Source of the DNA: Oscillospiraceae bacterium
Lineage (GTDB): Bacteria > Bacillota_A > Clostridia > Oscillospirales > Ruminococcaceae
Direction of reading: 5' to 3'
Assembly (NCBI GenBank): GCA_900766795.1
Contig: CAAFWX010000106.1
Span: forward strand, 1-7,905
DNA length: 7,905 bases
Under the pieces are notes generated by a model, which saw nothing but the letters and a program-made list of their open reading frames with translations, searched no databases and was not told the origin of the DNA. Below, in pieces: positions 1-6,006 of the stretch. Both the position numbers and the translations under genes were made by a program. The stretch's first letter is position 1. Every line of letters begins with the position of its first letter.

Positions 1-10
1 CCGCTTTGGG

Positions 11-28
11 TTGAAAAATATTTTTCAA
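11..28. repeat. Perfect 18-bp AT-rich palindrome upstream of lspA
   Basis: The sequence TTGAAAAATATTTTTCAA is its own reverse complement over all 18 bases. It lies 28 bp upstream of the -35 box of the lspA promoter. It could be a dimeric repressor site, or the remains of a weak terminator for a gene left of the window. It has only two G/C pairs and no following T-run, so a factor-independent terminator is unlikely. I do not recognise the binding protein; function is inference. Confidence 0.5.
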
Positions 29-56
29 AAATGCTATGAGTAATTGGCAAAAACAC

Positions 57-86
57 TTGATTTTTGTGGGGCGTTTAAGTTATAAT
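57..86 (+). promoter_or_regulatory. Sigma-A-type promoter for the lspA operon
   Basis: A -35 box TTGATT (57-62, four of six consensus bases) and a perfect -10 box TATAAT (81-86) are separated by 18 bp. Transcription would start near 93, giving a leader of about 42 nt. That leader contains a small GGG/CCC hairpin (about 109-120) and an AAAGGAA ribosome binding site at 123-129, just ahead of the ATG at 135. No other promoter is evident before the transketolase genes, so this one probably drives all five genes up to 3057. Confidence 0.75.
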
Positions 87-134
87 AAAGATATATGATT
101 TGATTTAACGGGTTTTGCCCTGAAAGGAATATAA

Positions 135-734
135 ATGCAGTATATCGCGCTTTTGATAGCAGCCGTTCTTGTCGGAATAGACCAGCTCACCAAGTGGCTT
201 GTGGTTTCCAACATGAACCTATATGATTCAATACAGATAATTAAAATCGGCGACCGCGAGGTGCTTAACCTCTCATACTATGAAAACAGCGGAGCAGCTT
301 TCTCGAAATTCAGCGGGCAGACCACCATGCTAATTGTCGTGACGTCGGCGGTGCTGTTGGTTCTGATTGGACTGCTGCTGTTCAAAAAGGTTAAGCGCAC
401 GCCGTACATCATGTCCTTTGCGCTGATAATCGGCGGCGGAATCGGCAACCTCATCGACCGCGTGTTTAACAACGGGCTGGTGGTTGACTTCATTGATTTC
501 AGAATCATTCACTTTGCGATATTCAACTTTGCGGATATCTGCGCCGTTTGCGGAGCAGGTTTGCTGCTTTTGCTCATCATTATTGACGAGATTAAGGAGC
601 GCCGCCAAAAGAAGCAGCCCGCGGGCGAAGCGGACAGCGAACCTGAGAACAGCGCCGAAAAAACAGAAAAAGGTTCGGCTATCCCCGACGGCGAGGAAGC
701 GGAGAAGACGGACAACGAAGATGGAAACGATTGA
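135..734 (+). CDS. lspA: Lipoprotein signal peptidase (signal peptidase II)
   Basis: This aspartyl protease of the cytoplasmic membrane cuts the signal peptide from prolipoproteins after diacylglyceryl transfer to the lipobox cysteine. The family motifs are all present: an N-terminal membrane segment with D16 in VGIDQLTK; the NSGAAF loop at 51-56; GGIGNLIDR at 101-109; VVDF with D118; and NFAD with D134. D118 and D134 match the catalytic dyad known from the Pseudomonas enzyme (D124/D143). Four membrane segments lie near residues 3-22, 63-83, 91-110 and 130-151. The start is supported by AAAGGAA 5 nt upstream. At 199 residues it is longer than the usual 150-170: residues about 152-199 form a highly charged, Glu/Lys/Asp-rich cytoplasmic tail. 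The last 14 bases overlap the next gene, which suggests translational coupling. Confidence 0.96.
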   Translation: MQYIALLIAAVLVGIDQLTKWLVVSNMNLYDSIQIIKIGDREVLNLSYYENSGAAFSKFSGQTTMLIVVTSAVLLVLIGLLLFKKVKRTPYIMSFALIIGGGIGNLIDRVFNNGLVVDFIDFRIIHFAIFNFADICAVCGAGLLLLLIIIDEIKERRQKKQPAGEADSEPENSAEKTEKGSAIPDGEEAEKTDNEDGND

Positions 735-1617
735 GATAACAGCAGCGGGCGGAATGCGGCTTGACAAGCTGATTTCCGAGCAGACCGAGCTGTCAAGGAG
801 CGCAGCGGTGCGGCTTATTGAGCAGGGCGCGGTGCTCGTGGGCGGGAAGCCCGCGAACAAAAAGGACGCTCCCGCCGAGGGCACGCTGATTGAGATAACG
901 CTTCCCGAGCCGCAGGCGGCGGATATTCTCCCAGAGGATATCCCGCTTGAGATAGTGTACGAGGACGACGACCTGCTGGTGGTGAACAAGCCCAAGGGCA
1001 TGGTGGTGCACCCTGCCGCGGGGCATTACAGCGGGACATTGGTGAACGCGCTGATGTTCCACTGCGGCGACAGGCTTTCGGGGATAAACGGCGAAATCCG
1101 CCCGGGAATAGTGCACCGAATAGACAAGGACACCAGCGGACTGCTGATGGTGGCGAAGAACGACTTCGCTCATCTGGGGCTGTCCGAGCAGATAAAGGAG
1201 CACAGCTTCACCCGCGAGTACGAAACGGTGGTATGCGGCTCAATTAAGGAGGACGGCACGGTAAACGCGCCGATAGGCAGGCACAAAACCGACCGAAAGC
1301 GTATGTGCGTGACGAATGAAAACTCCCGCGAGGCGGTGACGCATTATTTTGTCCTTCGCAATTACGCGGGCTACACCCACCTCAGGGTGCGCCTTGAAAC
1401 GGGGCGAACCCATCAAATACGCGTGCATTTGTCCTACCTCGGACACGCCGTTGCAGGCGACGAGGTTTACGGAAACGGCAAGCCGAAGTGGCTTTGCGGG
1501 CAGTGCCTTCACGCGAAGAAGATAGGCTTTGTCCACCCTCGCACGGGGGAGTATATGGAGTTCGACAGCGAGCTTCCCGACTATTTTGTAAAGTTTCTGA
1601 AAGAGATTGACAAATAA
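721..1617 (+). CDS. rluD: RluA/RluD-family rRNA pseudouridine synthase
   Basis: This 298-residue enzyme isomerises specific uridines to pseudouridine. Family members of this layout usually modify the helix 69 region of 23S rRNA, but substrate positions cannot be read from sequence. An S4-like RNA-binding domain covers about 12-60 (RLDKLISE ... SRSAAVRLIEQGAVLVGG). The catalytic domain follows, with NKPKGMVVHP at 89-98, the signature HRIDKDTSG at 132-140 (catalytic Asp135), and TGRTHQIRVHL at 227-237. The frame is open from 484, but the S4 domain begins right after the ATG at 721, and upstream residues would be an out-of-frame reading of lspA. No strong Shine-Dalgarno is close to 721, which fits coupling to lspA through the 14-bp overlap. 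lspA followed by this gene is a common Bacillota arrangement. The exact RluD versus other RluA-subfamily assignment is less certain. Confidence 0.94.
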   Translation: METIEITAAGGMRLDKLISEQTELSRSAAVRLIEQGAVLVGGKPANKKDAPAEGTLIEITLPEPQAADILPEDIPLEIVYEDDDLLVVNKPKGMVVHPAAGHYSGTLVNALMFHCGDRLSGINGEIRPGIVHRIDKDTSGLLMVAKNDFAHLGLSEQIKEHSFTREYETVVCGSIKEDGTVNAPIGRHKTDRKRMCVTNENSREAVTHYFVLRNYAGYTHLRVRLETGRTHQIRVHLSYLGHAVAGDEVYGNGKPKWLCGQCLHAKKIGFVHPRTGEYMEFDSELPDYFVKFLKEIDK

Positions 1618-2423
1618 TGGATTTCAGCAAAGTAATTTTCATGACCGACCTTGACGGAACGCTGCTCACCGATGACAAGCGTATCCTGGACAAGGATATG
1701 GCGGCGATAGAGCGCTTTCGCGCAGGCGGCGGCATTTTCACCATTGCCACGGGGCGGGGCTATTCCATGGCGAAGCCCGTTGCTGAGAAGCTGGGGCTTG
1801 ATGTGCCTGCGGTGGTGTTTAACGGCGCGGCTGTGTTTGATTTCGCGCAGGACAGGTTTCTGTGGCAGTGCGAGATGGGCGCGCAGGCGCGGCGGTACAT
1901 AGAGCGCCTGACGGAGCGTTTCCCCGAACAGCTTGGCGTTGAGGTGCTCCACGAGCAGAACATATATGTTCCGTTCCTGAACCGGACGGAGATTGACCAC
2001 CTCGCTCTCGAGAAGCTTACCCCCAACGAGAAAAAGCTCGAGGAAATCCCCGACGGCGGCTGGCTCAAGGTGCTTTTTGCGGCAGAGCCGAGTGTGATTG
2101 ACGAGGTTGCGCAGTATGTGAGCGAAAGCGGATTTGACGATGTTCAGTGGGTAAGAAGCGCTCCCGTTTATTTCGAGTGCCTGCCCAAAGGCGTTGATAA
2201 GTCCACGGGCTTTAGGGAGCTTATTCGGCTTCTGGGGGCGGAGGACAGGTTCACGGTTGCCTCCGGCGACTTCATGAACGACACGCATATGATACAGCAA
2301 GCCGACCTTGGCGCGGCAGTCGCTTCCGCGCAGGAAAGCGTAAAGCAAGCCGCAGACATAATCGTCTGCGACAACAACAGCGGCGCGATTGCTGAGATAA
2401 TCGAGTATATCGAAAGGCGGTGA
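1617..2423 (+). CDS. Cof-type HAD-superfamily phosphatase
   Basis: This 268-residue protein is a haloacid dehalogenase-superfamily hydrolase of the Cof/YidA (C2-cap) type, a cytosolic Mg-dependent phosphatase that usually acts on sugar phosphates or other small phosphorylated metabolites. Motif I is TDLDGTLL, with nucleophile D11 and acid/base D13. Motif II is IATGR with T45. The motif III lysine is probably K195 in KGVDKSTG. Motif IV is SGDFMND at 216-222, with D218 and D222 for metal binding. Residues about 85-190 form the cap that decides substrate. The start codon overlaps the preceding stop (TAATG at 1615-1619), so translation is coupled to rluD. Length is normal for the family. The substrate cannot be inferred from the neighbours. 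Confidence 0.93.
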   Translation: MDFSKVIFMTDLDGTLLTDDKRILDKDMAAIERFRAGGGIFTIATGRGYSMAKPVAEKLGLDVPAVVFNGAAVFDFAQDRFLWQCEMGAQARRYIERLTERFPEQLGVEVLHEQNIYVPFLNRTEIDHLALEKLTPNEKKLEEIPDGGWLKVLFAAEPSVIDEVAQYVSESGFDDVQWVRSAPVYFECLPKGVDKSTGFRELIRLLGAEDRFTVASGDFMNDTHMIQQADLGAAVASAQESVKQAADIIVCDNNSGAIAEIIEYIERR

Positions 2424-2428
2424 ATGTC

Positions 2429-2566
2429 ATGCAGATGATGGTGTACATCCAGAGCGACATGGACATGGACGAGCTGAACAGAATGTTTGAAATGGGCTGG
2501 CGGCTGGTCAGCATGGTTGCGGCAACAGAGGGCGGCGTTTATGCGGTGATTGAGAAAACCCGCTAA
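2429..2566 (+). CDS. Small 45-residue protein, DUF4177-like
   Basis: This short gene sits between the HAD phosphatase and the membrane protein, with a 5-nt gap to the former and a 17-nt gap to the latter. The coding case is strong for its size: AAAGGCGGTGA at 2413-2423 differs by one base from a full anti-Shine-Dalgarno complement and ends 5 nt before the ATG. The protein starts MQMMVYIQSD, followed by a short helix LNRMFEMGWRLVSM and a strand YAVIEK. The Leu-x(5)-GlyTrp-x-Leu-Val-Ser pattern ending in a short strand resembles the small DUF4177 family (typical pattern LN..G..GWELVSV...Y.F.R), whose function is unknown. That match is from memory of the pattern and is tentative. It is Met-rich (8 of 45), and Met3 or Met4 could also serve as start. 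Confidence 0.72.
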   Translation: MQMMVYIQSDMDMDELNRMFEMGWRLVSMVAATEGGVYAVIEKTR

Positions 2567-2583
2567 AGCTCGAAGGAATCGAC

Positions 2584-3057
2584 ATGAAAAAAGCGCTTAA
2601 AATCGTTGGAATTTCGGCGGCAGTGATTGCGTGCCTGCCGATTGTGTTGGTGGCTCTTTGGATAGTGTGGGAAGTTTTCTGTGCCTGCGTAAACAGCATA
2701 AGCGGGCAGTTACACACCGATTCCGTTTTAAACGGTTACAGCAACACGAACGATATCACCGTGCTTGACAAGGCGACCTTTGTCGGAAACACCTCGGGCA
2801 CGGGCAATCACACCGAGGTACGCACTACGGTGCTTGTCAGGGCAAACGACATAATGACGGTGGAATACCGGACAAACGGCGACTACTATTACATTACTTC
2901 TCTTTCAGAGGAGATATCGGTGTACAATGGCAGTATGAGAGGCAGAGATGTTTCCGACTGGGAGCGGGAGCTTAAGATTCCCGCTGACATTACAGACTGC
3001 TATGTTGTGGAGGTGTACGGCGACGTGCCGTTTCCAGACAGCATTATGGGGCACTAA
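2584..3057 (+). CDS. Membrane-anchored protein of unknown function
   Basis: I do not recognise this 157-residue protein. The N-terminus MKKALK followed by a hydrophobic stretch (about 8-34) looks like an uncleaved signal anchor, placing residues from about 38 onward outside the membrane. Cys33 and Cys35 lie at the end of that segment, but there is no convincing lipobox, so lipidation is unlikely although not excluded. The exported part is Thr/Asn/Tyr-rich with alternating beta-type strands (EVRTTVLVRANDIMTVEYRT, then YYYIT), and ends in a short acidic/aromatic stretch. AAGGAA at 2573-2578 is 5 nt from the ATG. It is last in the lspA run and has no obvious terminator after it. Presence downstream of lspA does not by itself link it to lipoprotein processing. 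Confidence 0.82.
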   Translation: MKKALKIVGISAAVIACLPIVLVALWIVWEVFCACVNSISGQLHTDSVLNGYSNTNDITVLDKATFVGNTSGTGNHTEVRTTVLVRANDIMTVEYRTNGDYYYITSLSEEISVYNGSMRGRDVSDWERELKIPADITDCYVVEVYGDVPFPDSIMGH

Positions 3058-3063
3058 ACAGGC

Positions 3064-3089
3064 TATATCTGCGGAATCGCAGTTATAAT
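3064..3089 (+). promoter_or_regulatory. Putative promoter/operator of the transketolase pair
   Basis: A perfect -10 hexamer TATAAT lies at 3084-3089, about 48 nt before the transketolase start. No good -35 box is seen 16-18 bp upstream (GGCTAT region). An inverted repeat with 10-bp arms, TATATCTGCG (3064-3073) and CGCAGTTATA (3078-3087), matches at 9 of 10 positions around a 4-bp centre and overlaps the -10 box. A poor -35 plus a dyad on the -10 would suit a regulated promoter, possibly activator-dependent or repressed. As RNA it could form only a 5-bp hairpin without a T-run, so a terminator for the upstream gene is less likely. The leader also carries a small hairpin at 3102-3115. Confidence 0.5.
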
Positions 3090-3136
3090 ACAGTAAATCA
3101 GAGCGGCTTGCCGCTTAAAAACACAGGAGGTCTATA

Positions 3137-3979
3137 ATGGACGACAAACTGAAGCAGCAGCTTGAAATAGCTGCAACAAAGGTCAGAATGGGCGTAATCG
3201 AGGGCGTTTACAACGCCAAGGCAGGACACCCCGGCGGAAGCCTTTCCATCGCTGACACTCTGACATACCTTTATATGCACCGTATGTTCGTTGACCCGAA
3301 CGAGCCGGAAATGCCCAACCGCGACAGACTTGTGCTCTCCAAGGGTCACACCGCTCCCGCGCTGTACGCTGTTTTAGCGCAGAGGGGCTTCTTCCCTGTT
3401 GAGGAGCTTAAGACGCTGCGCAAGCAGGATTCCCGCCTTCAGGGACACCCCGTGCGCGGAAAGGTACCCGGCGTTGACATGAGCACAGGCTCTCTCGGTC
3501 AGGGAATCTCCGCTGCCTGCGGTATGGCTCTTTCGGGCAAGATATCCTGCGACAGCTACAAGGTATACACAATCCTCGGCGACGGCGAGATTCAGGAGGG
3601 TCAGGTATGGGAAGCTGCCATGTTCGCAGCGCACTACAAGCTGGACAATCTGGTTGCCGTGGTCGACAATAACGGACTCCAGATTGACGGCAAGGTAAGC
3701 GAGGTTATGTCCCCCTATCCCATCGACGAGAAGTTCGAGGCATTCGGCTGGCACGTTATCAAGATTAACGGACATGACTTCAACGAAATCGAAAAGGCAT
3801 TCAACGAAGCCGAAACCGTAACAGGCAAGCCCACGGTCATTATTCAGCGCTCCACCAAGGGCAAGGGCGTTTCCTTTATGGAGGACCAGGTAGGCTGGCA
3901 CGGCAAGGCTCCCAACGACGAGGAGTACGCCAAGGCAATGGAGGAGCTTAAGGCTCACCTTGCAGAGCTTGAGGGATAA
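3137..3979 (+). CDS. tkt: Transketolase, N-terminal subunit (split enzyme)
   Basis: This 280-residue polypeptide is the thiamine-diphosphate-binding half of transketolase, which moves two-carbon units between sugar phosphates in the non-oxidative pentose phosphate pathway. Visible motifs are GHPGGSLS (30-37), SKGHTAPALY (69-78), QGHP (102-105), and the diphosphate/Mg signature GDGEIQEGQ starting at 148 and closing with NN at 178-179. The conserved WHG near 254-256 is also present. The start has an ideal AGGAGG (3125-3130) 6 nt upstream. It ends where the pyrimidine domain would start in one-piece transketolases of about 650 residues, so it must pair with the next gene product. Such split transketolases are common in Clostridia and Archaea. 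A related split enzyme acts on apulose phosphate, but no supporting sugar genes are seen here. Confidence 0.95.
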   Translation: MDDKLKQQLEIAATKVRMGVIEGVYNAKAGHPGGSLSIADTLTYLYMHRMFVDPNEPEMPNRDRLVLSKGHTAPALYAVLAQRGFFPVEELKTLRKQDSRLQGHPVRGKVPGVDMSTGSLGQGISAACGMALSGKISCDSYKVYTILGDGEIQEGQVWEAAMFAAHYKLDNLVAVVDNNGLQIDGKVSEVMSPYPIDEKFEAFGWHVIKINGHDFNEIEKAFNEAETVTGKPTVIIQRSTKGKGVSFMEDQVGWHGKAPNDEEYAKAMEELKAHLAELEG

Positions 3980-4019
3980 ACCCTATTACTAAAATCAACC
4001 GAAAGGAAACATAGATATT

Positions 4020-4955
4020 ATGGAAAAGAAAGCAACCCGCGACAGCTACGGCGAAGCTCTTGTAATGCTCGCTGAGAAGCGTCCCGACCTCGTCGTTCTT
4101 GACGCTGACCTTGCTGCCGCAACAAAGACAGCCACCTTCAAGAAAGCATACCCCGAGAAGCACTTTGACTGCGGAATTGCAGAGGCTAACATGATGGGCG
4201 TTGCCGCAGGTATCGCCACCACAGGCAAGCTTGTTTTCGCAAGCTCCTTTGCGATGTTTGCCGCAGGCAGAGCGTTTGAGATTGTAAGAAACTCCATCGG
4301 CTACCCCCACCTTAACGTTAAGATAGGCGCAACCCACGCAGGCATATCCGTCGGCGAGGACGGCGCAACCCACCAGTGCAACGAGGATATTGGCATTATG
4401 CGCACTATCCCCGGCATGACCATCATCAACCCTGCAGACGATGTTGAAGCAAAGGCAGCCGTGCTTGCAATGGCTGATTATGTCGGCCCCACCTACATGA
4501 GATTCGGCAGACTTGCCGTTCCCGTATTCAACGACCCCGCAACCTACAAGTTCGAGGTTGGCAAGGGTATTCAGATTAAGGACGGCAAGGACATCACCAT
4601 CATCGCAACCGGTCTGATGGTTGCGGAAGCAATCGAAGCCGGCAAGGCGCTCGCCGAGCAGGGTATAGACGCGCGCGTAATCAACATTCACACCATCAAG
4701 CCCATTGACCGCGACATTATCATCAAGGCGGCAAAGGAAACCGGCAAGATAATCACCGTTGAGGAGCACAGCGTAATCGGCGGACTTGGCTCGGCGGTTT
4801 CCGAGGTTGTCACCGAGGAGTGTCCCGTACCCGTAATCAAAATCGGCGTCAAGGACGTATTCGGTCACAGCGGTCCCGCTGTCGCACTGCTTAAGGAGTT
4901 TGGTCTTTCCGCTGACAACATCGTTGCCACCGCAAAGGCAGCCCTCGGAAAGTAA
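4020..4955 (+). CDS. tkt: Transketolase, C-terminal subunit (split enzyme)
   Basis: This 311-residue protein supplies the pyrimidine-binding domain and the C-terminal domain of transketolase. D50-CGIAEANMMG carries the invariant glutamate E55, which activates the thiamine aminopyrimidine ring. GEDGATHQ (112-119) is the family's conserved loop, and IATGLMVAEAIEAGKALAEQ (195-214) opens the C-terminal domain, followed by EEHSVIGGLGSAV (248-260) and FGHSG (281-285). It begins 40 bp after the N-terminal subunit, with its own GAAAGGAAA site at 4001-4009. The two products should form a heterotetramer-like assembly with active sites at the subunit interface, as known for split transketolases. Both genes favour C-ending and AAG-type codons more than the neighbouring acetyltransferase genes, consistent with higher expression. 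Confidence 0.95.
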   Translation: MEKKATRDSYGEALVMLAEKRPDLVVLDADLAAATKTATFKKAYPEKHFDCGIAEANMMGVAAGIATTGKLVFASSFAMFAAGRAFEIVRNSIGYPHLNVKIGATHAGISVGEDGATHQCNEDIGIMRTIPGMTIINPADDVEAKAAVLAMADYVGPTYMRFGRLAVPVFNDPATYKFEVGKGIQIKDGKDITIIATGLMVAEAIEAGKALAEQGIDARVINIHTIKPIDRDIIIKAAKETGKIITVEEHSVIGGLGSAVSEVVTEECPVPVIKIGVKDVFGHSGPAVALLKEFGLSADNIVATAKAALGK

Positions 4956-4971
4956 TCCCTTTGTATCTGAC

Positions 4972-5000
4972 AAAGCCCTCCTGCACGCGCGGAGGGCTTT
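4972..5000 (+). terminator. Hairpin terminator after the transketolase pair
   Basis: A perfect 10-bp stem AAAGCCCTCC (4972-4981) / GGAGGGCTTT (4991-5000) with a 9-nt loop starts 16 nt after the stop codon. The only T-tract is the final CTTT of the stem, followed by AGTGT, so termination may be partial. No separate promoter is visible for the next gene 22 nt downstream, so some readthrough into the acetyltransferase pair is likely. An overlapping alternative hairpin (CTTTGT 4959-4964 / ACAAAG 4970-4975) shares the AAAG of the left arm. Confidence 0.75.
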
Positions 5001-5021
5001 AGTGTCATTCGGGAGGAAGCA

Positions 5022-5462
5022 ATGAATATCAGAGTGATGGCAATTTCGGACTATGAGCAGGTTTATCAGCTTTGGCTGTCCTGCAAGGGTATGGGGCTTA
5101 ATGACGCGGACGATTCGGAGCAGGGAATTGAGCGCTTCCTGAAACGCAACCCCGAAACCTGCCTTGTTGCGGAGGAAAACGGGCGGATTGTCGGCGTGAT
5201 TATGGCGGGGCACGACGGCAGACGCGGGTTTATCTATCACACGGCGGTATCTCCCGCGCACAGAAAGCAGGGGATAGCCTCCGCGCTGGTGAGCGCCGCA
5301 GAAGCTGCCCTCAAAGCCGAGGGAATCAACAAAATCGCGCTTGTTGTGTTTTCGAGGAATGCGGACGGAAACGCATTCTGGGAGAAGATGGGCTATACTC
5401 TGCGTGACGACCTCGCCTATCGAAACAAGGCGCTTTCCGAGATGAAGAGGATAGATACATGA
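5022..5462 (+). CDS. GNAT acetyltransferase, YpeA-like
   Basis: This 146-residue enzyme belongs to the GNAT superfamily, which transfers acetyl groups from acetyl-CoA to amines on small molecules or proteins. The acetyl-CoA-binding motif A is AVSPAHRKQGIASALV (75-90) with the pyrophosphate loop RKQGIA. The preceding strand region VGVIMAGHDGRRGFIYH (57-73), with its GxDGxRG stretch, closely resembles Escherichia coli YpeA, as do the N-terminal pattern IRV...DYEQVYQLW and the motif B region ending in FWEKMGY (119-125). The substrate is unknown. GGGAGG at 5011-5016 is 5 nt before the ATG. The gene ends in an ATGA overlap with a second GNAT gene, so the two are cotranslated. They are not recent duplicates. 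Confidence 0.92.
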   Translation: MNIRVMAISDYEQVYQLWLSCKGMGLNDADDSEQGIERFLKRNPETCLVAEENGRIVGVIMAGHDGRRGFIYHTAVSPAHRKQGIASALVSAAEAALKAEGINKIALVVFSRNADGNAFWEKMGYTLRDDLAYRNKALSEMKRIDT

Positions 5463-5878
5463 TACGTCAGATGACCCGCGCCGACCTGCCCGACATCATG
5501 CGCATATGGATAGAGGGCAACCTTGACGCGCACAGCTTTGTTGACGGGGACTATTGGCGGCGAAATTATACGGGAGTGCAGCGGGAAATGCAGCGCGCCG
5601 AGGTGTATGTCTGCGAGGAAAAGGGCGAGGTTGTGGGCTTTGTGGGGCTAAAGGGCGACTATATCGCGGGGCTTTTCGTGGACAGGGAATACCGCGGGCG
5701 GGGAGTGGGAAAGCAGCTTCTCGACCGTGCGAAAAAAACGCACCGCGAGCTTTCGCTGCATGTTTTCGAGAAGAACCCCCGCGCCCTGCGGTTCTATCTG
5801 CGTGAGGGTTTTGCGCAAACCGAGAGCGCAAACAGCGACCTGTGGGAGCAGGAATTTCTCCTTCGCTGGCAAAAGTGA
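5459..5878 (+). CDS. GNAT acetyltransferase, YiaC-like
   Basis: This 139-residue GNAT protein overlaps the previous gene by four bases (ATGA at 5459-5462). Its start MIRQMTRADLPDIMRIW, the following YWR at 32-34, and AGLFVDREYRGRGVGKQLL (70-88) match the layout of E. coli YiaC, a GNAT reported to acetylate protein lysines. The acetyl-CoA loop is RGRGVG (79-84), and the C-terminal active-site region is FEKNPRALRFYLREGF (103-118), with N106 and Tyr113 at the usual positions. The local sequence is GC-rich and gives long spurious frames on both strands. No terminator is visible between its stop and the next promoter. The target (protein lysine or small amine) cannot be told from sequence. Confidence 0.92.
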   Translation: MIRQMTRADLPDIMRIWIEGNLDAHSFVDGDYWRRNYTGVQREMQRAEVYVCEEKGEVVGFVGLKGDYIAGLFVDREYRGRGVGKQLLDRAKKTHRELSLHVFEKNPRALRFYLREGFAQTESANSDLWEQEFLLRWQK

Positions 5879-5934
5879 GCAAAAAACCACAAAACAATTC
5901 TTTTTTCAACAGCGAATTATGTAAAGTCTTGTAA

Positions 5935-5963
5935 TTGACAGAAACCCTTTTTCGGAGTATAAT
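5935..5963 (+). promoter_or_regulatory. Perfect-consensus sigma-A promoter for the SulP gene
   Basis: TTGACA (5935-5940) and TATAAT (5958-5963), both perfect hexamers, are separated by the ideal 17 bp. The upstream 50 bp are AT-rich with T- and A-runs that could act as an UP element. Transcription would begin near 5970, leaving a leader of about 37 nt. An inverted repeat of AAACCCTTTTT (5942-5952, in the spacer) and AAAAAGGGGTTT (5991-6002, covering the ribosome binding site) flanks the -10 box, with one extra G in the right arm. Confidence 0.93.
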
Positions 5964-6006
5964 AAATACGTTTTGTGAAATCGAAAAAACAAAAAGGGGT
6001 TTGGTT

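Noticed and set aside
484..720. N-terminal extension of the pseudouridine synthase
   Set aside because: The extra 79 residues are the +1 reading of lspA; the S4 domain begins at the ATG at 721.
1581..2348. 255-residue minus-strand frame
   Set aside because: Antisense to the HAD phosphatase, whose four catalytic motifs are all intact on the plus strand.
3137..4955. Frameshifted or broken single transketolase gene
   Set aside because: Each half has its own ribosome binding site, clean domain boundaries and a 40-bp gap, as in known split transketolases.
3948..5261. 437-residue open frame on the minus strand
   Set aside because: It lies antisense over the transketolase C-half and the start of the YpeA-like gene, is rich in Cys/Asn/Gly without domain motifs, and reflects codon bias of the real genes.
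5942..6002. AAACCCTTTTT / AAAAAGGGGTTT inverted repeat as a riboswitch or attenuator
   Set aside because: The left arm is upstream of the expected transcription start, so it cannot fold in the RNA; it is simple-sequence and may be chance.
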